This document shows positions 34,199-45,439 of a stretch of 64,000 bases of DNA, one piece after another (position 1 is the stretch's first letter; each line of letters begins with the position of its first letter). A model generated the notes under the pieces. The model saw only the letters and a list, made by a program, of their open reading frames with translations, had not been told where the DNA came from and ran no database searches. Source of the DNA: Stramonita haemastoma (taxonomy: Eukaryota; Mollusca; Gastropoda; Neogastropoda; Muricidae); the NCBI GenBank assembly GCA_030674155.1, contig CM060322.1, positions 59,059,632 to 59,123,631 of the forward strand. Direction: 5' to 3'. The translations under genes were made by a program, and so were the position numbers.

Positions 34199-34842
34199 AC
34201 GCGGAATGTATTATTTTTCATAGGAATGTTTTGGCTTATAGATTTGTGATGCCTTATGTACCATCATCTTGAATAATTGCATTTTCTCCATCTTCATTAG
34301 TATATTTTTTATCTTTTAATGTAATGAGTTTGATTTAAAACTGGTTTGTATAGCCTTAAATGTTGTTTCGCTCCTATTTGAAATGTCTTTTATACAATTT
34401 TGCTCTTTTGTTTGTTTTTTGCTTTCGGGATTTTCTTTTCATTGTTAGGCTTGGCCACATTGTGAGCTTATAGGTTTTATTGATGATAATTATTGTTTAC
34501 AGAAGTGTTTTGTGGGTGTTTTGAAATACTTTGACTGGTTTGTTTTGATCACGATCTAATTTGAAGATGCCTTTATTTTATTTTTTTTCCCCCATCTTCC
34601 ACTTCCACATATGCTATCCTAGTCTTATCATTGGATAGGAATGTTTTGGTTCTTACTGAAATTTGAATTGAAATTGTATTTTACTGTTTGAATATAGAGA
34701 AACGAATTTAATTTTTGTGTGTGTTTAAGGGTTTTTATGTTTGTTTTTTTATGCGTGTGCATGTTTTTTTCCTTTTATGCCTTCTTTGCTTGTTTTTCCC
34801 CCACATGTATGCACACATGCACGCACACACACACACGCGGGT

Positions 34843-34874
<32 letters not shown>

Positions 34875-35535
34875 ACACACACACACACACACTTGGAATG
34901 TATTATTTTTCATATGAATGTTTTGGCTTATAGATTTGTGATGCCTTATGTTTCATGGTCCTGAATATTTGCTATTTTCTCACCTTCATTAGTATATATA
35001 TATATATTATCTTTTAATGTATTGAGTTTGATTTAAAACTGGTGTGTATTTATAACCTTAAATGTTGTTTCGCTCCTATTTGATTTCTTTTACACAATCT
35101 TGCTCTTTTATTTGTCGTTTCCTTTTCGGGGTTTTCTTTTCCTTGTTAGGTTTGGCCACATTGTGAGCTTATAGGTTTCATTGATAATTATTGTTTACTG
35201 AAGTGTGAGTGTTTTGAAATACTTTGTTGACTGGTTTGTTTTGATGACGATGTAATTTGAAGATGCTCTCTCTCTCTCTCTCTCTCTCTTTTCCTTATTT
35301 TCCCTTTCCTTTCCGACTTCCACCTTCACATATGCTATCCTAGACTTATGGAGAAGAATGTTTTGGTTCTTATGTTGGATTGAAATTGTATTCTTACCAT
35401 TTGAATATAGAGATGTGTTTTTATGTAGCTTTTTGTGTTTAAAGGGTTTTTGTTTTGTTTTTGGTTTTTTTTTTCCCCCTTTTATGCCTATTTTGCTTGT
35501 TTTCCCCCGCTCACACACACACACTCACACTCACA

Positions 35536-35608
<73 letters not shown>

Positions 35609-35847
35609 ACACGTTTGTTTAAATAATTATCAGTATACCCAGTTAGGATGACGTGTTTTGTTGAATGTATACCTTTTTCTTTTAAAATATTGGTTGAACT
35701 GATGTTGGTGGTGATGCTGGTATGTAGGGGTAGGGAGGGGGTTTCTTAGCTTTATTCCCTGATCAGGGCAAGTGCTGAATGGAAAAAAGTATGTAATGCT
35801 TACTTACTCTGTTACCCTTGAAAAATAAAGATCATTAAAAAAAAAAA

Positions 35848-36527
35848 ATCATTCATGACTCTCTCAGAAAACAACAAGCTTTGCGCAACTCGCTCTCCTT
35901 TATAAGATTTTTCACTTGTTCAGAGTGTCTGCTTTCTGGCTGTAAAGTTACCATGGCTGGAATTGAGCTTTTTGACACCAAAGTCTATTTGATTGATGGT
36001 TACTGTGATATATCAAATGATGGTGTTAAAATTCAAAAGTCAGTTGGTCAGTCATTGTGTCACTGCTGGTCAGAGCTGGGAAAAGCCTACCTCCCCCTTC
36101 AGCCAAAAAAAAAATGCTGGGGTTGGGTAGCCAGCTTGCAGCTGAAATACAGAGAATAAGGAAACTTTTGGAATGAATTTGAAATATTTGATCCAATCTA
36201 GATGGAAAATGATATGAGTGCAAAAGTCATCAGGCGATGAATAAAACAACTTGAATATGGACTGTGTTCAGAGTTCCATTCATGAATGAATGTGTTTATA
36301 AGTATGGAGTGTTTATTCAGTTCAATCCAATTCAAATACTCAGAAATTTAGACATTAAACAGGAAAACTTATCACAGAAAAATGCCACAGTACAATATCT
36401 GAACATTAGCACTCAATCACAAAATAAAAAAAAACCCACCCAAACATTGGGTATATACCTAAACCAGTCATAAACTCAACAGTGTAAAATCACATGCAAT
36501 CATGCACACACCTGTATACTGTGGACA
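35848..36527. other. Unique DNA
   Basis: A 92-codon plus-strand frame at 35881-36159 is non-repetitive (for example GIELFDTKVYLIDGYCDISN) but I recognise no domain. Coding status undetermined. Confidence 0.3.
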
Positions 36528-36535
36528 CGCGTGCG

Positions 36536-36598
<63 letters not shown>

Positions 36599-36600
36599 AG
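36528..36600. repeat. (GC)n-(AC)n microsatellite
   Basis: About 8 GC then about 27 AC dinucleotides, then GAGAGAG; alternating purine-pyrimidine. Confidence 0.93.
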
Positions 36601-36717
36601 AGCTCGCACACACATACACTGTGGGAACATTTGCACATGCATTTTATTGACCTAAAGCAAATTGTTATAGCACATGGGATAAGACAAATATTCATTCACC
36701 TAAGGGTGCGCACAAAG

Positions 36718-36893
36718 AGAACGCTTGCTCGCGATAAAAGCGAGCGCGATAAAGCAAGCGCTTGTAATGTTGTTCAAAATTTGCTTGTGCCGCACAAAAA
36801 GCACACTCGCTTTATCACGCCTGCAATTTCAAGCAACGCTTGGAAAGCGTAAAGGATCAAAAGTTAATTCTTTATCGCGAGCAAGCGTGTTCA
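36718..36893. repeat. Internal inverted copy of the Harbinger terminal motif
   Basis: GAACGCTTGCTCGCGATAAA at 36720-36739 recurs inverted at about 36868-36893 (TTTATCGCGAGCAAGCGTGTTC part), giving a ~175-bp hairpin-like subunit nested in the left end. Confidence 0.8.
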
Positions 36894-36924
36894 TAATACA
36901 TATATAACTATATACACATACATT

Positions 36925-37272
36925 TCAACTAAGGATGACTAAAATGAGTGTAATAACTAGATGCTCCTCTGGCAGAATTGGCTGTTGATGCCAGTTGCAC
37001 CAGTTCTTTATTATCTTTGGTTCCATTTTTTCTAAGATAGCCAATGTCTCTTGGCTCATTCTCAAGTAGGACTGAAAACTAAAAGGGCTCCTTTTAAGCA
37101 AAGGAAACAAGTGATGATATTCACTTTTCATTTGCCTCCTTTTATTTATGTCATGAACGCCCATTATTTTGCGTTCTCCTAGGATAATTTTTGGCAAAAC
37201 ACTGTCCAGCGACAATAGTTCGTCTTCACTTGAATCCGCCATGGTGCCAAATGGCAAAATTCTACCAGCCAC
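36925..37272 (-). pseudogene. Harbinger-type transposase N-terminal fragment
   Basis: 115 codons. The segment SEYHHLFPLLKRSPFSFQSY, LRMSQETLAILEKMEPKI and LPEEHLVITLILVIL matches the N-terminal region of Harbinger (ALP1-like) transposases: an E-F/Y-H-x-L motif, then F..Y.RM....F..LL..I.P.I and I.PE.RL..TL..LA. It stops before the DDE catalytic core, of which nothing is present, so it is inactive. The Met at 37272 is close to the right TIR, as in intact elements, although an internal Met (MADSSEDE) is also possible. Confidence 0.8.
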
Positions 37273-37395
37273 AAGCGCGATTTTCAGGGTTTCTATATGT
37301 CCACCTCAACGACAAGCAAGCGCTTTCATTACACGCGCTTGCTTTATTGCGCTTGCTTTTATCGCGAGCAAGCGTTCTCTTTGTGCGCGGGCTAA

Positions 37396-38085
37396 TACTC
37401 TGATCTATAAAAAATGTTAACACAGTTTAAAATGATAAAAAGCAGCCTTTCCTATGCTTCAAATGTCACAGTGTCTAGGATGCACAATACACACTTATTA
37501 GTACACCTCTCTCTCTTTCCTGCTTTTTGTCCATCCGTCTGTCTTGCATTCAAATGTATTTGATCAGTCCATCAAATGAATGAACAATTCTAACACGTTC
37601 AGTTGTATTCAAATGTCTGTCGCAAATAAACCTACATGCTCAAGATGTACACTCTTCAGTACATTCCAGCACTCCTTACACAATACCAAATTCCCCAAAA
37701 CATGGATTTTTACCAGTGCAAAGTGACACAGAATCTTTTCAAAATGTATCATCAGATTTATGGAAACGGCCTACACAAGTTTTGGTGGTGGTGTCCAGTT
37801 TGTGTGAGAGGCTTGGTGCTTTGGTGCCGAGATGCCTGCACATCACTTCATCAGAAAACTGCCTGGAAAGGATGTTGCCTTGCCCATGCATTTTGGAAAC
37901 CACATTGGCAGTGCTAGTTTTCAGAAAGTTGTGGGATGTTTTTGAAAGCAGGCTTCATACCACATTCACATCTTGGCTAAAACATTGTTCTAAGTTATTT
38001 TAAACTGAGCCGTGATGTGATGCCGTTTCCTGTCAGGCTGCAGTCGACATTGGTTCTCTGTAAACCTGAGAGTGGAAGATGGAGA
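37396..38085. other. Unique non-coding DNA
   Basis: No domain, RNA gene or transposon recognised. Confidence 0.4.
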
Positions 38086-38260
38086 GTGACCAGGTTCACT
38101 GACAGCCAGAACACTTTGTATATTTGATGTGAAAAGCAGTGTAGGATGATTTTGTTGTGACCAGGTTTACTGACAGCCAGAACACTTTCTATATTTGATG
38201 TGAAAAGCAGTGTAGGATGATTTGTTGTGACCAGGTTCACTAAAAAGGCAGAACTTATTT
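38086..38260. repeat. 71-bp tandem repeat, 2.5 copies
   Basis: GTGACCAGGTTCACTGACAG, CCAGAACACTTTGTATATTT and GATGTGAAAAGCAGTGTAGG recur at 38086, 38157 and (partial) 38228. Confidence 0.93.
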
Positions 38261-38505
38261 ACATTTGATACAAGACGTGGAAAGCGTACCAGAAAATGCT
38301 TTATTGATTTGATTTGTATGATGTATATCAAGTTCAAGTGGAAAAGTGAAAGTTTTTGCGCATGTGCTATGCGTTTCAAAATTGGTTTTGCACCACTACA
38401 ACAGTATGTTGGAATCTTATAAGAATGCAAATTACATTGTGTGTAAACCAGATCGCCATGGTGTAAACACAAAACTTAAAAATAATAAATTCAATAAAAC
38501 CAGAA

Positions 38506-40355
38506 CCACCACCTCTACCAGTACACACATACCACCACCACCTCCATCACCACCACCACTTCCATCACCACCACCTCCATCACCACCACCTCCATCACCA
38601 CCACCTCCATCACCACCACCACCTCCATCACCACCACCTCCATCACCACCACCACCTCCATCACCACCACCTCCATCACCACCACCATCACCAACCTCAC
38701 ACCACACCTCCATCACCACCACCTCCATCACCACCACCTCCATCACCACCACCACCATCCACACCACCACCTCCATCACCACCACCACCTCCATCACCAC
38801 CACCACCTCCATCCACCAACCACACCACCTCCATCACCACCACCACTCCATCACCACCACCTCCATCACCACCACCACCTCCATCACCACCACCACTCCA
38901 TCACCACCACCTCCATCACCACCACCTCCATCAACCACCACCTCCATCACCACCACCTCCATCAACCACCACCTCCATCACCACCACCTCCATCACCACC
39001 ACCATCCATCACCACCACCTCCATCACCACCACCACCTCCATCACCACCACCCATCCCACACCCACACCCACCTCCATCACCACCACCTCCATCAACCAC
39101 CACACCTCCATCACCACCACCTCCATCACCACCACCTCCATCACCACCACCTCCATCCACCACCACCTCCATCCACCACCACCTCCATCCACCACCACCT
39201 CCATCACCACCACCACCTCCATCACCACCACCACCTCCATCACCACCACCACCTCCATCACCACCACCAACCACCCTCCATCACCACCACCACCTCCATC
39301 ACCACCACCACCTCCAATCACCACCACCACCTCCATCACCACCACCACCTCCCACACCACCTAACCACCACCTCCATCACCACCACCACCTCCATCACCA
39401 CCACCACCTCCATCACCACTCCACCACCATCCATCACCACCACCTCCATCACCACCACCTCCATCACCCACTCCACCACCTCCTCACCACCACCCACCAC
39501 CTCCATACCACCAACCACCATCCATCACACACCACCTCCATCCCACCACCACCTCCATCACCACCACCTCCATCACCACCACTCCACACCACCCTCCATC
39601 ACCACCATCACCCCATCACCACCCACCTCCATCACCACCATCCACCTCCATCACCACCACCTCCATCACCACCACCCTCCATCACCACCACCCCTCCACC
39701 CCCACCTCCATCACCACCACCACCTCCATCACCACCACTCCATCACACATCCATCACCACCACCTCCATCACCACCACACCTCCATCACCACCACCTCCA
39801 TCACCACCACCTCCATCACCACCACCTCCATCACCACCACCACCACCTCCATCACCACCACTTCCATCACCACCACCACCTCCATCACCACCACCTCCAT
39901 CACCACCACCTCCATCACCACCACCTCCATCACCACCACCTCCATCACCACCACCTCCATCACCACCACTCCATCACCACCACCACCTCCATCACACCAC
40001 CCTCCATCACCACCACTTCCATCACCACACCACCTCCATCACCACCACCTCCATCACCACACCATCACCACCACCTCCATCACCACCACCTCCATCACCA
40101 CCACCTCCATCCACCACTCATCACCACATCCATCACCACCACCTCATCACCACCACTCATCCCACCACCTCCATCCCACCACCTCCATCACCACCACCTC
40201 CATCACCACACCACCTCCATCACCCCACCACCTCCATCACCACAACACCACACCTCCATCACCACCACCTCCACACACTCCCCAAACCACTCATCACCAC
40301 ACTCATCACCACCATCCTCCATCACCACCACCTCCATCACCACCACCTCCGATTC
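38506..40355. repeat. CCACCACCTCCATCA-type minisatellite, 1.85 kb
   Basis: Units of mostly 15 or 18 bp built from CACCACCACCTCCAT with variants lacking or gaining CAC triplets. The plus strand is almost free of G for 1.85 kb. The plus-strand proline/histidine/threonine frame open for 697 codons (38346-40439) changes reading phase at indels and encodes only the repeat, so I do not call it a gene. The minus strand has closely spaced GG doublets. Confidence 0.96.
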
Positions 40356-40493
40356 TCCCCCCCTCTGTCCATCTTGTGGCAGCATTGCCTCTCCGGTTAT
40401 GTGCACACTCACCGTTTATGCCGATGCAAACTGCCATGACCTAGCATAGCACCACATGTAACTGACTTTGTGCCTGTCAGGAGTCCACTAATA

Positions 40494-40511
40494 TCTCTGT
40501 CTCTGTCTCTG

Positions 40512-40576
<65 letters not shown>

Positions 40577-40592
40577 GTGTCTCTGTCTCTCT
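40494..40592. repeat. (GTCTCT)n/(CT)n microsatellite
   Basis: TCTCTGTCTCTG-type repeats passing into pure CT. Confidence 0.9.
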
Positions 40593-40599
40593 CTCTTGT

Positions 40600-40671
40600 C
40601 AAGGGCTGGATGAAAAAAGTATGTAATGCTTACTCTGTAACCCTTGAAAAATAAAGATTATTTAAAGATCA

Positions 40672-40672
<1 letters not shown>
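40600..40672 (+). mobile_element. Isolated LINE 3' end
   Basis: GGGCTGGATGAAAAAAGTAT, GTAATGCTTACTCTGTAACC and CTTGAAAAATAAAGAT match the terminal 65 bp of the LINE at 35770-35836. It is flanked by CT arrays and is presumably a very short 5'-truncated insertion or a SINE end. Confidence 0.75.
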
Positions 40673-40674
<2 letters not shown>

Positions 40675-40723
<49 letters not shown>

Positions 40724-40769
40724 TCCTCTCCTCTTCTCCTCTCTTCTCTCTCTCTCTCTCTCTCTCTCT
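40675..40769. repeat. (CT)n microsatellite
   Basis: CT tract with CCTCTCTTCT-type interruptions. Confidence 0.92.
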
Positions 40770-41038
40770 GTGATGCAGCAACACATACATACTGCTCATG
40801 TCAATAATTTAACAAGAGAACAGTCTCTTCTTTGTGAATTAAGTTTGTTCAGTGGTGTAAATGATTATACTTTTGAAATAACACAATCAATACCGCTCCC
40901 TTCCCCACCTATCTGACAATATTTATGAAAGTATGGATTTGAAACCAAATGACCACCAATCCTGAAATTTAATTGGAGGAATTAATAATAAATAATGATA
41001 ATAATAGTAATTATAATGATGATGATAACAACAAAACA
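40770..41038. other. Unique non-coding DNA
   Basis: AT-rich, no gene recognised. Confidence 0.4.
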
Positions 41039-41059
41039 ATACTACTACTACTACTACTA

Positions 41060-41126
<67 letters not shown>

Positions 41127-41127
41127 T
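41039..41127. repeat. (ACT)n microsatellite
   Basis: About 29 ACT triplets with one AACT interruption; followed by AACAACAACAA. Confidence 0.95.
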
Positions 41128-41269
41128 CAATAATAACAACAACAACAATAAAAAAAATAATGTATGGAATTTATGTAGCGCTGAATCTTGTGAAAGCAAA
41201 CCAAAGTGCTTACATTCAACTTGTACAAACACATCCAACCAGTCACAACAAGATTCACAAATTTAATTA

Positions 41270-41274
<5 letters not shown>

Positions 41275-41354
<80 letters not shown>
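41275..41354. repeat. (AC)n microsatellite, copy A
   Basis: About 40 AC without interruption; copy B (48593-48662) has AACAC and CCACAC interruptions and is shorter. Confidence 0.94.
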
Positions 41355-41357
<3 letters not shown>

Positions 41358-41394
41358 CAACTCCACCCCCCTCCTCAACAACAACAACAAAAAG

Positions 41395-41632
41395 TCCTTC
41401 AGATGAGACTAAACCTAGGTCCTGTGTAAAAACATATGCAGAGCATATTGTGAATACTTAAACCTGTTCCACTTTTCAGAAGAGTAGGTTATTGTGTTGG
41501 GGGTGGGGGGGGGTGGGGGGGGGTGGGGTGGCGGATGACAAAATTTACAAAGCTGCATATACATAGGGACTGGATACTGGATGTAGAAAAAGCACATGAG
41601 TACTTATTCCATGATCCTCAAAATAAAAGACA
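41395..41632 (+). mobile_element. SINE 3' part, copy A
   Basis: GTCCTTCAGATGAGACTAAA, CCTGTTCCACTTTTCAGAAG, AGTAGG, GACAAAATTTACAAAGCTGC and GGACTGGATACTGGATGTAG match the SINE at 42257; the tRNA-like head is missing and a G-rich run (about 41498-41530) interrupts it. Confidence 0.82.
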
Positions 41633-42152
41633 CCCCCCCCCCCCATACACACACACACACTCACAAAACAACAAAAACACATACACACAAACATTCACAC
41701 AAACATGCACACGAACCAGCAGCAGCACCACAAGCAAACCTGACAGATTCAAAGAAAATGACACACCAGCCTACATGTCTGGAAGAAGAGAATGGCAGAC
41801 ATAGGACGAGAATCATGAGGTGACAATGGAAAAGAGGAGGAGGGGGTATGAAAAGGAAATAGGGGGGGGGGGATGTTCATTTCATGACAAATACTGGACG
41901 ACCATGGGACTAATCAGATAAGGTAAATGACTTCCTCCACTGTTCTCAGGCTAATTTTTTCCCCTCTGTATTACCTCTCTTGAACACTGAAAAAAAACCC
42001 GTTTCTTCAAACGAGGTTTACACTTGTTCTTTGTTCGTTTTTTTTATTTTATTTATTAAAAACAACAACAACGACAACACCTTTTGAGTTAAAGCTAATC
42101 TGAATCAAACAAAAACATACAGATTAAAAGGTGTGAAACTGGCATAAAACTG

Positions 42153-42154
<2 letters not shown>
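41633..42154. other. Unique DNA, copy A
   Basis: C-run at 41632-41644, AC-rich patch to 41715, G-run at about 41861-41871. No gene recognised. Confidence 0.4.
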
Positions 42155-42241
<87 letters not shown>

Positions 42242-42252
42242 CTCTCTCTCTC
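42155..42252. repeat. (CT)n microsatellite, copy A
   Basis: CT tract directly upstream of the SINE head. Confidence 0.94.
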
Positions 42253-42256
42253 CCCA

Positions 42257-42606
42257 GGACGGATAGCCTAGTGGTCAGAACATTGGGCTGGCAATTTGAT
42301 GACCCGGGTTCGATTCCAGTCGAGGAGATTTTTCTCTTGGAGTTAACATCAGTGCTGACTCCACTCTCCCCAAAAGTCCTTCGGATGAGACTTTAAACCG
42401 AGGCCCCGTGTGTGAATGCACGCAGAACATCTTACGCACACGTTAAATCCTGTTCCGCTTTTCGTAAGAGTAGGCCATCGTGTGCCGGAGGGAACAGATG
42501 ACATTTACAAAACTGCATACACACGGGGACTGGATGTAAAAAAACAAACTCGAGTGCTTATTCCATTATCCTCGATATAAAAGAATAAATCAAATCAAAT
42601 CAAATC
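42257..42606 (+). mobile_element. Full-length tRNA-derived SINE, copy A
   Basis: A ~350-bp element. A-box TAGCCTAGTGG at 42264-42274 and B-box GGTTCGATTCC at 42307-42317 form a tRNA-like Pol III promoter. The body includes CAGTGCTGACTCCACTCTCC, GTCCTTCGGATGAGACTTTA and GTAAGAGTAGGCCATCGTGT. The 3' end (GGGGACTGGATGTAAAAAAA, GAGTGCTTATTCC, ATCCTCGATATAAAAG) resembles LINE ends in this window, and it terminates in (AAATC)n. Known role: non-autonomous element transcribed by Pol III and copied by a partner LINE. Confidence 0.9.
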
Positions 42607-43728
42607 TCTTGAGAGTAGTTACCCTTACAGGCTGGCAGGACCCCCCCCCCCCCCCCCCCCCCCCCTCAACAGGTCCCCTAATTTTGTTTTTGGCAAATTT
42701 GTGCTGCGACCAATAGGACAGCAGCTGAAGACAGGCATAAACAGAATGAACTGCTTCCATCGAAAGAAACGAGAGGTATGTCACCAGTAGTCTTTAATTA
42801 ATTAGTACTGAGTTATATACACCACCCCCAAAACAAAACAAAACAAAACAACAAAAACAACAAGCAACAACAACAACAACAACAAAACACCCAACCCAAC
42901 AAGCAAACTTATTCACACAAGTACAAATATGACTCTAGATGTCACGGACTTTGAATCTGGTCTCTGCATAAAGAAGGTAGCTAAAATGTGCTGAGATCTA
43001 GCAAGATCTAAAAACTGAGCGAACCAGGAGGAGACTACTCTCCCCTTTCAGGCGCACTTGGCAAAAGCGTACCTGTGCGCGTTTCCCTCCCTTTCCCAGT
43101 CCATCGTAAAGGGAAAAACGGCATGGGGCTGTTGATGATAGGTACTACATTTCTGAATGCAGGAAAAAATAAACCATGCGCTATTTCTAGTCAGTTACTG
43201 ATTTCAAGGCCTTTACTTTCGTTTCATTGAACTGGGGACTGTAACCACCATGAGGGACTGGACTGGAATCTCCTTTCCAGAGAAGCCAGTATTTTGACAG
43301 ACCTGGTTTCGTCACAACATTTTTCTGATCGTTGAGGGCAGAAGATAAAGCATCTGAAAATAAGTTTCTAGCCACTTTCATTTAAACCAGCAAAAAAATA
43401 ATAACGATCACACAAAAAAAGGCAAAAAAAAAAAAGACAGAAAAAAAGGTCATCAAAACATTCTCAGTTAACATAAACATACACAAACGAAAGCCGTCGA
43501 GTATGAAAACTGTACGCACCCCGTAAAGAATCTGTACTGAGGTTTTTATCACACTCACCTCACCCTTCTCTACCTAACATCCCCACCCCCATTTCCCCAG
43601 CCCCTCCCACCTCTTCTCCTGCCCCCCTCCTCTCCTCCCTTCTTTCTCCTCTCTCCTCTCCTCCCCACCCAGGAGTTAGCAGCTTATCAGTCTCGGCACT
43701 GGCCACTGTGGTGACGCTCTGTACCGCA
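42607..43728. other. Unique DNA, copy A
   Basis: C-run at 42641-42665, A/C-rich patch at 42820-42905, and a 64-codon minus-strand frame (43187-43381) that is kept in copy B with three changes. Conservation there is uninformative because the copies are probably alleles. A pyrimidine-rich stretch lies at 43555-43672. Confidence 0.4.
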
Positions 43729-43842
43729 CCTGTGCTGTGCTGTGCTGCGCTGTGCTGTGCTGTGCTCCTCCCTGCAGTGTCCTGCTGTATGCCCCACGCC
43801 CTGCAGTATTGACTGTGCTGCGCTGTGCTGTGCTGTGTCGTG
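43729..43842. repeat. Interrupted (GTGCT)n, copy A
   Basis: Two clusters of the pentamer GTGCT/GCGCT (43729-43768 and 43815-43845) separated by CCTCCCTGCAGTGTCCTGCT. Cysteine/alanine-rich frames here are by-products. Confidence 0.9.
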
Positions 43843-43969
43843 CTGTGTTCTCTTATCGAATCCTGTATTGGGCCATGCCCTCGTCACTGTCAGTGTGTTC
43901 CCAACTTGTTGCTGTGTGGTTGTAAAGGGCCAGGCCGCCAAGTTGTGGGTTCTTCTTTCAATTCAGGGT

Positions 43970-44109
<140 letters not shown>

Positions 44110-44293
44110 TGTTGTTGTTGTTGTTGTTGTTGTGTTTAATTTAAAGTCTATTCACACTTGGTGATATTAGACTAAACAAACATACAAACAAATAAAAAAC
44201 CTACCATAAAATATTTACAGAAGACTTGGAAATAGTTCTAGCAACGTCAGTAATTAACGGTTTTCTCGAAACTACGTTCAATGGTTCCCTTTG

Positions 44294-44297
<4 letters not shown>

Positions 44298-44389
<92 letters not shown>

Positions 44390-44400
44390 GTGTGTGTGTG
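44298..44400. repeat. (GT)n microsatellite, copy A
   Basis: About 50 GT with one GC interruption. Matches 51571-51664 in copy B. Confidence 0.94.
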
Positions 44401-44923
44401 AATGAGTGATATCAAACACATGCCTTTTTTTAAGGGTCTTGTTGGTGGAATTATTTCTGGTTAAAGTGATTGGGAGAAGGTTGCTTCATGGCAATGATGG
44501 TTAGGAATTGTGTGAGAACTACAGCTGTAAAAACTCAAACCAGAATAGGATGATAACTTGTGCATATAAGAGGAAGAAAACAAACTTTTCGGCAGTCGTC
44601 TGATCATTCTGCCTTCACTTCTCCTTCTGTTTCAGTTTTCTGTTCTGTGACATGTATATATTTTAAAAATCTATTTTATTTATTATTTATCTTATGTGCA
44701 TACTGTGGCATTGTGCCTGGCAGTCAGCGTTACTTCACTAGTTTCCTAGGGACAGGTCAGTGACATGACTGTGGCATGACAGATCTACACAGTGTGAGGA
44801 GCCACACACCTGACAGCAGCACTGCCTCCTGATGACTGTGCTCTCCTTGTCACCACTGCCTTCCTCCTATCCTCTCCATGGAACACCCCCATTTACTTAG
44901 GTCAACTTCATTGAAGAATAGGA

Positions 44924-44929
<6 letters not shown>
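44401..44929. other. Unique DNA, copy A
   Basis: No gene, RNA or transposon recognised. Confidence 0.4.
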
Positions 44930-45013
<84 letters not shown>

Positions 45014-45020
45014 CACACAC

Positions 45021-45094
<74 letters not shown>
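44930..45094. repeat. (CT)n-(AC)n compound microsatellite, copy A
   Basis: CT to about 44960, then AC with CCCAC and AACAC interruptions. Matches 52190-52334. Confidence 0.94.
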
Positions 45095-45097
<3 letters not shown>

Positions 45098-45439
45098 ATT
45101 CGTTCACACTTAAACAAACCCAAATAAACAAACAAGCCCCAGCAACAAAACCCTCATCAATAATGCTGTGTCTGCACACCCACACGCTGGTTATTCCCAG
45201 AGTGTTACAGGCCTACGTGTTTACACTGCAGTCTATTTAGCCAGCACTGGCTCTGTCTGACGGCTTCGGTGTCAGGACAGAGCAGAGCAGAGCAGAGCTA
45301 GCCAGGTAGCTAGGTTATATATCGGCGATCTGAATGCTGCCCTGGGTGATAAAGTGCTGTATGCCGTGTGTCGTGAGCCGCCCATAGCAGTGCAGCGGTG
45401 CTTTTGAATAGGCCTCTCTCCCCAGTCACTGCTGCAGGC

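Larger units (their letters stand above)
33311..35612 (+). repeat. Three tandem ~700-bp modules
   Basis: Module starts at about 33311, 34203 and 34893, each with TTGGAATGTATT, GATTTGTGATG, TTTAATG..TTTGAGCTAG or GAGTTTGATTTAAAAC, GCTCCTATTTGA, GATAATTATTGTTTA, ACTGG..TTTTGA, CACATATGCTATCCTAG and finally an (AC)n tract. Module 1 is the most diverged and longest because its arrays are expanded. A (CT)n array sits at the same place in modules 1 and 3 and is absent from module 2. Confidence 0.9.
32705..35836 (+). mobile_element. Second 5'-truncated CR1/L2-like LINE with a 3-kb tail
   Basis: It starts in the RT C-terminal tail (NPRIDRFKSSLAYSGGLLWN, MLPAHVKTSQSKETFKKAI), stop at about 32862. The remaining ~2.97 kb is untranslated and contains a 67-bp direct duplication and three ~700-bp tandem modules. 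It ends GCTGAATGGAAAAAAGTATG, TAATGCTTACTTACTCTGTT, ACCCTTGAAAAATAAAGATC and an A-run at 35836-35847. The same terminal sequence occurs alone at 40600-40672. Confidence 0.72.
36704..37392 (-). mobile_element. Deleted PIF/Harbinger DNA transposon with TIRs and TAA duplication
   Basis: Terminal inverted repeats of about 65 bp: the left end (36704) reads GGGTGCGCACAAAGAGAACG onward and the right end, reversed, reads GCCCGCGCACAAAGAGAACG onward, then CTTGCTCGCGATAAAAGC in both. Both ends are flanked by TAA (36701-36703 and 37393-37395), the 3-bp TWA-type duplication known for Harbinger elements. A minus-strand transposase fragment lies inside. At 689 bp it is far shorter than autonomous elements (about 2-5 kb). 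Confidence 0.88.

Noticed and set aside
35837..35900. Continuation of the RTE fragment to the right of the second LINE
   Set aside because: I could not align this stretch with the related copy near 58600; weak resemblance only.
38346..40439. 697-codon proline/histidine/threonine-rich open frame
   Set aside because: It is the CCACCACCTCCAT array read through; reading phase shifts at each indel and no domain or non-repeat coding part exists.
42257..42330. tRNA gene
   Set aside because: A and B boxes are present but no acceptor-stem pairing is evident and a SINE body follows; the same structure is present in copy B.
43187..43381. 64-residue minus-strand frame kept in both 7-kb copies
   Set aside because: The copies are probably alleles of one locus, so near-identity says nothing about selection; no domain seen.
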